DNA of 64,000 bases, from assembly GCF_047159865.1 (NCBI RefSeq), contig NZ_AP038804.1:1240001-1304000 (forward strand). The letters run 5' to 3'. The translations under genes and the position numbers were made by a program. The first letter of the stretch is position 1, and each line of letters begins with the position of its first letter. This document shows positions 56,254 through 64,000 of the stretch, in pieces. The notes under the pieces were generated by a model. The model did no database searches. It was not told where the DNA came from and was given only the letters and a program-made list of their open reading frames with translations. Origin of the DNA: JAIOSF01 sp047159865. Its GTDB lineage: Bacteria; Campylobacterota; Campylobacteria; Campylobacterales; Arcobacteraceae.

Positions 56254-57312
56254 ATGAAAATAAAAGATGGTTTTTTGGTTAAAATACTTGATGATTTAAT
56301 AAATATCGGAGCATCACCCATTTTAGTTGGCGGTTGTGTACGAGATTTTTTTCTTAATGTGGATGTCAAAGACTATGATGTTGAAGTATATGGGTTAGAT
56401 AGTTTGGAAGAGCTTGAAAATATTTTAAAAAACTTTGGGAAAGTAAAACTCGTGGGTAAAAGTTTTGGTATACTTAAACTTTCAGCACAAGAGATGGAAT
56501 ATGACTTTTCTTTTCCAAGAATGGAAAAGAAAATTGCAGATGGACATAAAGGATTTGAAGTTTTGGTAGATGGAAATCTATCTTTTAAAGAGGCTACAAG
56601 AAGAAGAGATTTTACGATTAATTCTATTGGGTATGATTATAAAAATAAGATATACCTTGACCCTTTTAATGGTCGCAAAGACCTTGAAAAAAAGGTTTTA
56701 AAACATATAGATGATGTAACATTTATTGAAGATCCATTAAGAGTATATAGACTAATTCAATTTAGAAGTAGGTTGAATTTTACTTTAAATGCACATACTT
56801 TTAAATTGTGTCAACAAATAGTAAAAACAAATGAATTCCACTCTTTATCTAAAGAACGAATATATGTAGAATATAAGAAACTTTTGTTAAAGTCATCAGA
56901 ACCCTCTTTTGGGTTAAATCTTCTTAATAAATTCAAGATTGAAAAAATAAGTGAAGATAAACTTGCTATAATTGATGAGATAGCTCGATTTAGAATTGAT
57001 AATGAAGATAAATTGATATTGGTTTTTTCTGTGATGAAAGATATTTTTATTAAAATCTCAAATAATAAAAAACTGTTACGGAAAATAGAAAACTATGAAA
57101 CTTTTAGAATCCCAAAAAATGATATTGAAACTTATAATAAAGTAGAAAGCAAAGGTAAAAAGATGTTAGTGAAATTAGATATACAAAAAAATATTCCTAA
57201 ACCTATTTATAGTGGAAAAGATCTTCTTGAGATGGGATACACTCCAAATGAAAAATTTAAAACAATTTTAGATACACTACACAAAATGCAATTGGATGGA
57301 AAAATATGTTAA
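56254..57312 (+). CDS. cca: CCA tRNA nucleotidyltransferase family protein
   Basis: A 352-residue class II nucleotidyltransferase. The head domain has LVGGCVRDFFL (GGxVRD), DYDVEVYG (DxD metal site) and RRRDFTINSIGYD, and a short helical body follows. It builds or repairs tRNA 3' CCA ends; poly(A)-polymerase-like specificity is the alternative. AAGGA lies before the ATG, and the end overlaps the kinase gene by 7 bases. Confidence 0.88.
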   Translation: MKIKDGFLVKILDDLINIGASPILVGGCVRDFFLNVDVKDYDVEVYGLDSLEELENILKNFGKVKLVGKSFGILKLSAQEMEYDFSFPRMEKKIADGHKGFEVLVDGNLSFKEATRRRDFTINSIGYDYKNKIYLDPFNGRKDLEKKVLKHIDDVTFIEDPLRVYRLIQFRSRLNFTLNAHTFKLCQQIVKTNEFHSLSKERIYVEYKKLLLKSSEPSFGLNLLNKFKIEKISEDKLAIIDEIARFRIDNEDKLILVFSVMKDIFIKISNNKKLLRKIENYETFRIPKNDIETYNKVESKGKKMLVKLDIQKNIPKPIYSGKDLLEMGYTPNEKFKTILDTLHKMQLDGKIC

Positions 57313-58796
57313 AAATTCATGATAAAAATATAGGGAAATATAATTTAGTAGGTACTTTTTTAGTACTTATAATATTTGTTTTTGTTGTGATCATGTTGAG
57401 TGTTAATTCAAGTATTGATGACTTTAAGACAATTGAAAAAGATATTAAGCATAAATTTTTAGAAGATAAAAAAAATGAGGTCAAATATAAAATTGAAAAT
57501 ATAAATATTTTGATTAAAAACCTTAGTGAAGTATCTTCAAATAATAATGTCGATAACAAAATTTTTATGAAAAACTTTATTGATAAAATCAATAAAAATA
57601 CTGATGAAATAATCACTGTACATCAACTTGATAAAAGTATGAAGTATTATAAAGAACTTATTGAATATGGTGACTATTATGACTATAGTAAGTATATAGA
57701 TGAAGAAACAAATGACAATCTATTTGAAATTCAATATTTTGTTTTAAATACAAAATTTAATTGGGTTTTTTCTATAAAATTTAGAGATGATATTATGCAT
57801 AAAGAGATTAACAATTGGAAAAAAGGTCTTGATACTTTAATATTAAATAATATTTATGTACATATTTCGATACTATTTTTCTTTAGTATTGCACTTCTTT
57901 TAGTTGTTTATATTATCAATCGATTTACTAATAAGACTATTGCAAAATGTAGAGAGAGTATAAAACGAAGAGAAAAAGATTATAAGCAAAACTACAATAA
58001 GCTACAATTACAATTTAACAACGAAGTTGAAAAATGCACAAATCAAAAGAAACTTATACAAAAACAGTCAAAAATGTTGGCATTGGGTGATATGTTAGCA
58101 AATATTTCTCATCAATGGAGACAGCCATTGACAGATATTTCCAAGACAGCAAAAAGTATTCAAGAAAAAATAGAAAAACATCAAATAGCAACTGATGAAG
58201 ATATTGACAAATTAAGACATATCGATAATTCTGCTTTGTATCTTGCTCGTACTGTTGATGATTTTGGTGTGTTTTTAAAGGCAGATTCATTAAAAATTGA
58301 TTTTAATGTACTTGATATTGTAGAAAAATCACTTTGTATTAATAGTTCAATTATAGAAAAAAACAATATTACAGTTATCAAAGATTTTGATGAAGATATT
58401 ATGATTCATAATTTGTCATTTGGTTTATTGCAGGCTTTAGTAAATATCATAGGTAACTCTAAAGATGCACTTAAAAAAATGAAAGAGACAGATCGTTACC
58501 TTTTTGTTCAAACTAAAAATAAAGAAGATAGTGTTGAAATTACATTGACTGATACAGGTGGTGGTATAGCAGTTGAAGTTATGCAAAATATTTTTGAACC
58601 ATACTTTACTACAAAACAAAAGACATATGGTACTGGACTTGGATTACATATGGCATATAATATTATTAACCAAAATATGTCAGGAAAAATTGTAGTAAGT
58701 AATGAAAATGTAGAACATGAATCTAAGATATATACAGGCGCATCATTTACTATTATTTTGAAATTAAATGAAAATAAATGGTTCTTAGCGAAATGA
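57306..58796 (+). CDS. Sensor histidine kinase, no response regulator nearby
   Basis: A 496-residue membrane kinase: TM1 (about 14-32), a roughly 150-residue extracytoplasmic sensor region, TM2 (about 184-203), a coiled coil, a HisKA-like domain with phosphate acceptor His269 in NISHQWRQPL, and an HATPase domain with NIIGNSKDAL (N box), DTGGGI and GTGLGL. It is embedded between cca (7-base overlap) and an ion-channel gene (4-base overlap). No receiver-domain gene lies in the window. Confidence 0.93.
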   Translation: MLKIHDKNIGKYNLVGTFLVLIIFVFVVIMLSVNSSIDDFKTIEKDIKHKFLEDKKNEVKYKIENINILIKNLSEVSSNNNVDNKIFMKNFIDKINKNTDEIITVHQLDKSMKYYKELIEYGDYYDYSKYIDEETNDNLFEIQYFVLNTKFNWVFSIKFRDDIMHKEINNWKKGLDTLILNNIYVHISILFFFSIALLLVVYIINRFTNKTIAKCRESIKRREKDYKQNYNKLQLQFNNEVEKCTNQKKLIQKQSKMLALGDMLANISHQWRQPLTDISKTAKSIQEKIEKHQIATDEDIDKLRHIDNSALYLARTVDDFGVFLKADSLKIDFNVLDIVEKSLCINSSIIEKNNITVIKDFDEDIMIHNLSFGLLQALVNIIGNSKDALKKMKETDRYLFVQTKNKEDSVEITLTDTGGGIAVEVMQNIFEPYFTTKQKTYGTGLGLHMAYNIINQNMSGKIVVSNENVEHESKIYTGASFTIILKLNENKWFLAK

Positions 58797-59593
58797 CATT
58801 TAAAACAAGAATTAAAGATATAAGAGAATCAAAATGGTTCTCTAATCTCACTACTGGAATCATTTTATTTTATGCTGCTGCATTAGGGTTTAAGACAATT
58901 GATAAAGTTGCAGAGCCTTATGGTCTTTTATTTTATTCTATAGATATGTTTATTACGGTTTATTTTTTAGTGGAGATTATCATTAAAATATATGCTGAAA
59001 AAAGCATAAAAGACTTTTTCAAAAGTGGCTGGAATATTTTTGATTTTGTTATTGTGTTTATAACACTGATTCCTCTTGAAAACTCATCATTTGCTGCTAT
59101 TGCTAGACTTATGAGAATCTTTAGAGTTTTACGACTTTTAAATGCACGACCAGAACTCAAAAAAATCATAGATATGCTTATAGGTGCTATTCCTGCTATT
59201 GTGGATATTGTGATTCTTATGTTTATCATTTTTTATATCTACGCTATTGTTGGAAACTTCTTTTTTGAAGAGTTGAAGTCTGGACTATGGAAAGATTTCT
59301 TAACAGCTATGCTTACACTGTTTAGAGTTCTTACATTTGAAGATTGGACAGATGTGATGTATGAAGCGATGGAACTCTACTCTTGGGCATGGATATATTT
59401 TGTGAGTTTTGTGATCATCGCTGCTTTTGTATTTTTTAATCTTTTTGTCGCTGTTATCATTGATGAGATGCAAAAAATAAATTCAGAACACACCGATGAA
59501 CAACTCAACCGAGAAGAGGAAAAAATAGATTTACTTTTAGAAAAAATGACTCAAATGCAAGAAGAGATACGAGAGTTGAAGAAGAAAAGTTAA
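58793..59593 (+). CDS. Voltage-gated cation channel, BacNav type with acidic selectivity filter
   Basis: A 266-residue six-helix channel subunit, homotetrameric by family. S4 carries four arginines at three-residue spacing (Arg105, 108, 111, 114 in ARLMRIFRVLRLL). The pore helix and filter read TLFRVLTFEDWTDVMY (filter 181-187), S6 ends NLFVAVIIDEM, and the C terminus is a heptad coiled coil (about 240-265). The filter differs from NavAb (TLESWSM), with Asp at two extra positions. The start at 58793 uses an ATGA overlap with the kinase; ATG 58778 is possible. Confidence 0.92.
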   Translation: MTFKTRIKDIRESKWFSNLTTGIILFYAAALGFKTIDKVAEPYGLLFYSIDMFITVYFLVEIIIKIYAEKSIKDFFKSGWNIFDFVIVFITLIPLENSSFAAIARLMRIFRVLRLLNARPELKKIIDMLIGAIPAIVDIVILMFIIFYIYAIVGNFFFEELKSGLWKDFLTAMLTLFRVLTFEDWTDVMYEAMELYSWAWIYFVSFVIIAAFVFFNLFVAVIIDEMQKINSEHTDEQLNREEEKIDLLLEKMTQMQEEIRELKKKS

Positions 59594-59610
59594 TACTTTT
59601 TACCCTTTGA

Positions 59611-59616
59611 TATAAT
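59611..59616 (+). promoter_or_regulatory. Likely -10 box of the TIR gene
   Basis: TATAAT 57 bases before the TIR ATG, with no clear -35. GGAG (59663-59666) is the ribosome site. Confidence 0.45.
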
Positions 59617-59673
59617 AGGTAAAATATGTTTTTAAAAAGAATTAAATGTTTGTGATTTATATGGAGTATTTAA

Positions 59674-60603
59674 ATGAAAGCAATCGATAGAGTAAGGTTA
59701 ATTAATCAAATTGCGGTAACACTACAAGAGCAAATGACTTATTCTGATATAGATAGTTACTTACCAGCATTTGGTATTGACTGTATAAATTATAATCCGT
59801 CTACAAATAGTAAAAGAGTATATGTACAAGAACTATTATCACATGAAAAAGAAGAAATTATATTACAAATTGCGGATGAATTAGAAATAGAATACAATCA
59901 AAATAAAAAACAAAACCTTGAACTAGCAACATTTTGGGAACAAGGACATTTTAAATTATTTATTAGTCATTTAGCTAAACATAAAAAAAAAGCTACTTAT
60001 TTACAAAAAGAACTTAAATTATATGGAATTGCCGGATTTGTTGCTCATGTAGATATTGAGCCAAGTAAACAATGGCAAGATGAAATTGAAAAAGCATTAC
60101 ATACAATGGATGCTTTAACAGCTATCTTAATGCATGGATTTAAAGAAAGTGCTTGGTGTGACCAAGAAGTTGGTTTTGCTGTTGGAAAAGATGTATTAAT
60201 TATACCAATTAAAAAAGAATTAGATCCTTACGGTTTTATTGGCAAATATCAAGCAATACAAGGTAATAATACAACAGTTCAGGAAGTGGCAAAATCTATA
60301 TTTAATACAATAGTAAAACATCCTAAAACTAGAAATAATATGATTACAATTTTAATAAATTTAATTTCTAATTCAACACACATAGAAACAGCATTAAAAC
60401 AATTAGAAATATTATCCAATGTATCTAATCTACCTCAAGAAATTTTAGAACAAATGGCAAGTCAAATTGGAAATAATAGCGTATTGGTTAAGTCATCAGA
60501 TTTTATGAAAAAGCTAGATGTATTCTTTGATAAATATGAAATAACTATGACATATCATGATAAAGATAATAATATAGAATTTGTAGGAAAAATACCATTT
60601 TAA
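59674..60603 (+). CDS. TIR-domain protein with N-terminal helical domain
   Basis: A 309-residue soluble protein. Residues 1-80 form a helical domain (RLINQIAVTLQEQMTYSDID, then SYLPAFGIDC) that recalls N-terminal domains of AbiJ-type abortive-infection proteins. Residues about 92-180 are a TIR domain: KLFISHLAKHK (box 1), GFVAHVDIEPSKQW, and ESAWCDQEVGFAV with Glu165 at the NADase catalytic position. The C-terminal 100 residues are uncharacterised. It stands alone with its own promoter between a channel gene and mfd. NAD-depleting phage defence is the leading hypothesis. Confidence 0.85.
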   Translation: MKAIDRVRLINQIAVTLQEQMTYSDIDSYLPAFGIDCINYNPSTNSKRVYVQELLSHEKEEIILQIADELEIEYNQNKKQNLELATFWEQGHFKLFISHLAKHKKKATYLQKELKLYGIAGFVAHVDIEPSKQWQDEIEKALHTMDALTAILMHGFKESAWCDQEVGFAVGKDVLIIPIKKELDPYGFIGKYQAIQGNNTTVQEVAKSIFNTIVKHPKTRNNMITILINLISNSTHIETALKQLEILSNVSNLPQEILEQMASQIGNNSVLVKSSDFMKKLDVFFDKYEITMTYHDKDNNIEFVGKIPF

Positions 60604-60676
60604 TATGAAAATAAAATATAACAAAATGACATATTTTTATACTACATTAAATTTCAATGCTAACATTATAAAAAGC

Positions 60677-60682
60677 TATAAT
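60677..60682 (+). promoter_or_regulatory. Likely -10 box of mfd
   Basis: TATAAT 39 bases before the mfd ATG; GAGGA at 60701-60705 precedes the start. Confidence 0.45.
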
Positions 60683-60721
60683 AAGGCAAAATAACTCAAA
60701 TGAGGAACAATAGACTATAAA

Positions 60722-63700
60722 ATGAACAAAATATTTAACTACATAAAACAAAACAAAGATACAAAGCTTTTAATAGTGGCAGATGAAAAGCAAGCGATGA
60801 TTGCACGAGATTGTGCAAGTTATTTGGGGCTTGTTCCATTTGTATTGAGTGATTTACGAGCTAACTTTGGAGATGATCTACTTTCATTTTCAGATGAGAT
60901 AAAAGAGATGACAAGTACTCTTGAAACTTTTCATAAATATAGAAAACAAAATAAACTACTGATCTCACCTATACGAACTATCTCATATCCACTCCCAAAA
61001 GCCGAATGTTTTGATAATTTAACAATTGAGTTTGCAAGTACAATAAATATATCAGATCTCAAAGAGAAGCTTTATAACTGGGGATACTATTTTGTAGATA
61101 TCGTTACAGAACAGGGTGAAGTATCGATTCGTGGGGATATTATTGATATTTTTCCACCAAATGATGAGTTTGGATATCGAGTTTCTCTGTTTGATGATGA
61201 GGTAGATGGGATACGAAAGTTTGATGTAGAGACTCAAAAGTCCTTTAAAGATGAGATTGAAGATTTTACCATTAGTGCATCATTTTTAGCTTTTGATGAA
61301 ACAAAACTAGAGATTATCAATGAAAAAATAGCAGCATCAAATATTGATGTATTTGAAAAAGATATTCACTCTTTAGGTTTTTGGTTTTTAGATGATGATG
61401 CTTCATATTACTCAAGAGAGTTGCAATCTAGCATCACAAAAGAAGCACTTGATGAGATAGATGAAGCGTATATTTTTGAAGAGAAAAGAATACCAAAAGA
61501 GGAGCTTTTAAGTACAACTCCTATTTTAGAAGATGATACATACAAGCAAATTGATGTAGCAAATATACCAGAGTTTTTAAAATTTCACGCAGGGAAAAAA
61601 GTTACTATCATCTCTTCAACAGAAGGAAAAATTCGAGGGTATGACTTAGATCTCAATGACAAAGATATAAACTATAAGATTCAACATGAAGTTGTAAATC
61701 TTGTAAGTGATGATGAAGTTATCATCTCCTTAAATAAACAGATTAAAAAGAAACGAAAAAAACGACCTAAAATAGTTCTTGATGAGTTACAAAAAGATGA
61801 TTTTGTAGTGCATGAAGTTCATGGAATAGGGCAGTTTAAAGGGATAGAACCTGTTACTGTTATGGGTGCAAAAAGAGATTTTGTAATTGTACAGTATGCA
61901 GGTGAAGATAGACTGCTGATTCCTGTTGAAAATATAGGAATCATCGATAGATATTTAGCAGATAGTGGAAGTGCTGCTACACTTGATAAGCTAGGAAAAG
62001 GGAGTTTTGCAAAACTCAAAGGGAAAGTAAAAGAGAGATTATTTGCAATTGCTAGTGATATTATTGCTCTTGCAGCAAAACGAGAGCTTGTAAAAGGTAT
62101 CTATATTGATACTTCAAAAGAGGAGATAAAAATTCTTCAAAATGATGCAGGATTTGAGTATACAAAAGATCAAAGCAGAAGTGTAAAAGAGTTTTTAGCA
62201 GATATGAACTCAGGGCTTGTGATGGATAGACTTTTAAGTGGTGATGTTGGATTTGGTAAAACAGAAGTCGCATTAAATGGTATGCTTGCCGTCTTACTCA
62301 ATGGATATCAAGCTTTATTTGTATGTCCTACGACACTGTTATCATCTCAACATTTTGAAGGGATTAAAAAAAGATTAGAGCCTTTTGGATTTAAAATCGC
62401 TAAATTAGATGGTAGAACATCTACTAAAGATAGAAATGCACTTAAAAAATCACTTGAAGAGGGTACAATTGATTTAGTTGTAGGTACTCATGCACTGTTA
62501 AATGTAAAGTGTAAAAACCTTGGACTTGTAGTTGTAGATGAAGAGCATAAATTTGGTGTAAAACAAAAAGAAAAACTCAAAGATATACGAAGCGATGTAC
62601 ATATTTTTTCAATGAGTGCTACTCCAATTCCAAGAACACTCAACCTTGCATTATCTAAAATAAAAGGGATGAGTGCATTACTTACACCTCCATCAGAAAG
62701 ATTAGGGGTGCGAAGTTTTGTAAAAGAGTATGATGATAAGATGATAAAAGAGATTATCTTACGAGAGAAGAGAAGAGGTGGACAGCTTTTTTATATTTAT
62801 AATAATATTGCAACAATAGAAACAAAAAAGAAAGAGCTACTTGAGATTATGCCAAATCTTAAAATAGTAGTGATGCACTCAAAAATCACTCCAAAACAAA
62901 GTGAAGAGACTTTGGAGATGTTTGCAAATGGGGAAGTTGATATTTTACTAGCAACGAGTATTGTAGAATCTGGACTGCATTTGCCAAATGCAAATAGTAT
63001 TATCATCGATGGTGCAGATAGATTTGGTATTGCTGATCTTCATCAGCTTAGAGGAAGAGTAGGAAGAAGTGACAAAGAAGGTTTTTGTTATTTCCTTGTA
63101 AAAGATAAAAAAACTATCACTAAAGATGCTATTAGAAGATTGATCGCTTTAGAGTCTAATTCATATTTAGGAAGTGGTACAGCTTTAGCTCACCAAGATT
63201 TAGAAATCAGAGGTGGTGGAAATATCATTGGTGAAGCACAAAGTGGACATATCAAACAAATTGGTTATGGGCTATATTTAAAAATGCTTGAGGAAGCGAT
63301 TGCTATTTTAAGTGGTGAAGTACAAGAAGAGGAGGTAAGTGTTGATATCAAACTAAGTATCACAGCATTTATCTCAAGTGATTATGTAAGTGAAGATAGA
63401 GTTCGATTAGAACTCTATAGAAGACTTAGTATGTGTACAGAGAAAAAAGAGGTTTTTGCTATTCAAGATGAGATGGAAGATAGATTTGGAAAACTTGATT
63501 TACCTACAAAACAGTTTATCGAATTGATTATTATCAAAATTAATGCCTTAGAGAAAAAAATTAAAACAATTAGTAATTATGATATGAACATAACAATAGT
63601 GTATAATGATGAAAAGAAAGAAACAATCAAAGCTCCAAGTCGAGATGATGATGATCTTATCATCACAACATTAAATTATTTAACAAAAAAAGGAAAATAA
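60722..63700 (+). CDS. mfd: Transcription-repair coupling factor Mfd
   Basis: Removes stalled RNA polymerase and recruits UvrA. The 992-residue protein is shorter than E. coli Mfd (1148), typical of this phylum. It has an N-terminal UvrB-like region (EQGEVSIRGDIIDIFPP), the RNA-polymerase-interacting domain (DFVVHEVHGIGQFKGIEPV), helicase motifs GDVGFGKTE, VVDEEHKFGVKQKE, SATPIPRTL and HQLRGRVGRS, and the C-terminal TRCF domain. Confidence 0.98.
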   Translation: MNKIFNYIKQNKDTKLLIVADEKQAMIARDCASYLGLVPFVLSDLRANFGDDLLSFSDEIKEMTSTLETFHKYRKQNKLLISPIRTISYPLPKAECFDNLTIEFASTINISDLKEKLYNWGYYFVDIVTEQGEVSIRGDIIDIFPPNDEFGYRVSLFDDEVDGIRKFDVETQKSFKDEIEDFTISASFLAFDETKLEIINEKIAASNIDVFEKDIHSLGFWFLDDDASYYSRELQSSITKEALDEIDEAYIFEEKRIPKEELLSTTPILEDDTYKQIDVANIPEFLKFHAGKKVTIISSTEGKIRGYDLDLNDKDINYKIQHEVVNLVSDDEVIISLNKQIKKKRKKRPKIVLDELQKDDFVVHEVHGIGQFKGIEPVTVMGAKRDFVIVQYAGEDRLLIPVENIGIIDRYLADSGSAATLDKLGKGSFAKLKGKVKERLFAIASDIIALAAKRELVKGIYIDTSKEEIKILQNDAGFEYTKDQSRSVKEFLADMNSGLVMDRLLSGDVGFGKTEVALNGMLAVLLNGYQALFVCPTTLLSSQHFEGIKKRLEPFGFKIAKLDGRTSTKDRNALKKSLEEGTIDLVVGTHALLNVKCKNLGLVVVDEEHKFGVKQKEKLKDIRSDVHIFSMSATPIPRTLNLALSKIKGMSALLTPPSERLGVRSFVKEYDDKMIKEIILREKRRGGQLFYIYNNIATIETKKKELLEIMPNLKIVVMHSKITPKQSEETLEMFANGEVDILLATSIVESGLHLPNANSIIIDGADRFGIADLHQLRGRVGRSDKEGFCYFLVKDKKTITKDAIRRLIALESNSYLGSGTALAHQDLEIRGGGNIIGEAQSGHIKQIGYGLYLKMLEEAIAILSGEVQEEEVSVDIKLSITAFISSDYVSEDRVRLELYRRLSMCTEKKEVFAIQDEMEDRFGKLDLPTKQFIELIIIKINALEKKIKTISNYDMNITIVYNDEKKETIKAPSRDDDDLIITTLNYLTKKGK

Positions 63701-63701
63701 T

Positions 63702-64000
63702 ATGGAAACAAACTCAACACAACAAATAGCAAAACCAAACAATACATTGATGTATATTTTTTTAAGTCTTAGTGTTATTCTTATAGGATATATTGCGTAT
63801 ATTTATACTACAAATGAGATAATCAACAAAAGTGAATTAAAAAATAAGTATGTTTTAAAAAGAGATCTCAGTTTTGATATCTTACCTAGTTATGTGAAAA
63901 GTAAATATATAGAAGTATATGAGCATGCAGAACAAGTAAATGAATTGAAAAATGAGATTCGAGAAATTTCTTTAATGAATGCAGTTCCTAAAGTTGTTGA
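63702..64000 (+). CDS. Membrane-anchored protein with coiled coil (partial)
   Basis: The first 99 codons of a gene that runs out of the window. There is a short polar N terminus, one membrane helix (about 16-36, LMYIFLSLSVILIGYIAYIY) and the start of a charged, coiled-coil-like segment (VYEHAEQVNELKNEIREI). AAAGG lies 9-13 bases before the ATG, and the gene starts one base after the mfd stop, so it is co-transcribed. The layout fits an inner-membrane-anchored periplasmic protein, possibly a peptidoglycan enzyme, but the catalytic part is not visible. Confidence 0.7.
   Translation, partial: METNSTQQIAKPNNTLMYIFLSLSVILIGYIAYIYTTNEIINKSELKNKYVLKRDLSFDILPSYVKSKYIEVYEHAEQVNELKNEIREISLMNAVPKVV

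Overview
The window is low-GC chromosomal DNA from a member of the Campylobacterota, almost certainly family Arcobacteraceae (Arcobacter sensu lato). The 16S rRNA at 34792-36309 has Arcobacter-like variable regions. Supporting family-typical traits are the pimeloyl-ACP esterase BioV, a group III truncated haemoglobin, Bpt leucyltransferase and a short Mfd. Nearly all of the sequence is core genome in compact, often overlapping operons; I see no prophage, insertion sequence or CRISPR array.

Layout. 1-1853: the end of a probable malate:quinone oxidoreductase, then purH. 1854-3223: a palindromic intergenic element, an HNH nuclease gene and a divergent orphan antitoxin gene with a clear operator. 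3227-5194: a DoxX-like protein and a copper-delivery operon (PCu(A)C chaperone, an unknown anchored protein, Sco). 5254-8769: an unknown gene, truncated haemoglobin, a candidate small RNA, ung and small membrane or thioesterase genes. 8908-13711: glmS, metK, accD, thiE-like. 13740-15778: two tandem paralogues of unknown function. 15977-20902: an RND efflux operon (permease, adaptor, TolC). 20921-22486: a TSUP exporter and a LysR regulator with a palindromic operator. 22655-34375: a long same-strand run (ABC ATPase, ybgC, aroB, MscS, mtaB, FtsH-like ATPase, bioV, mog, DASS transporter, mutS2, LPP20-like).

34418-40012 is a complete rRNA operon: consensus promoter, boxA, 16S, tRNA-Ile(GAT), 23S, 5S. 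Long inverted repeats flank 16S and 23S and form the processing stalks. 40286-43943 holds pyrD, an M16 peptidase, dapA and a zinc-ribbon membrane protein. clpB (44073) has a consensus promoter overlapped by a CIRCE operator. 46782-55297 is a ribosome, tRNA and membrane-biogenesis cluster: rpmH, rnpA, yidD, yidC, khpB, mnmE, bpt, a haem-binding EAL protein, trmD, rplS. 55369-59593 holds a PLP enzyme, cca, an orphan histidine kinase and a voltage-gated cation channel. 59674-64000 holds a TIR-domain protein, mfd and the start of a membrane-anchored protein.

Points most worth following up: an FtsH-like ATPase that lost its HExxH protease motif; a channel with a naturally Asp-rich, calcium-type selectivity filter; a TIR protein set between housekeeping genes; a candidate small RNA presenting an anti-Shine-Dalgarno loop; rnpA with no ATG, GTG or TTG start (ATT likely); the orphan antitoxin divergent to an HNH nuclease; the tandem unknown paralogues; and the CIRCE element at clpB.
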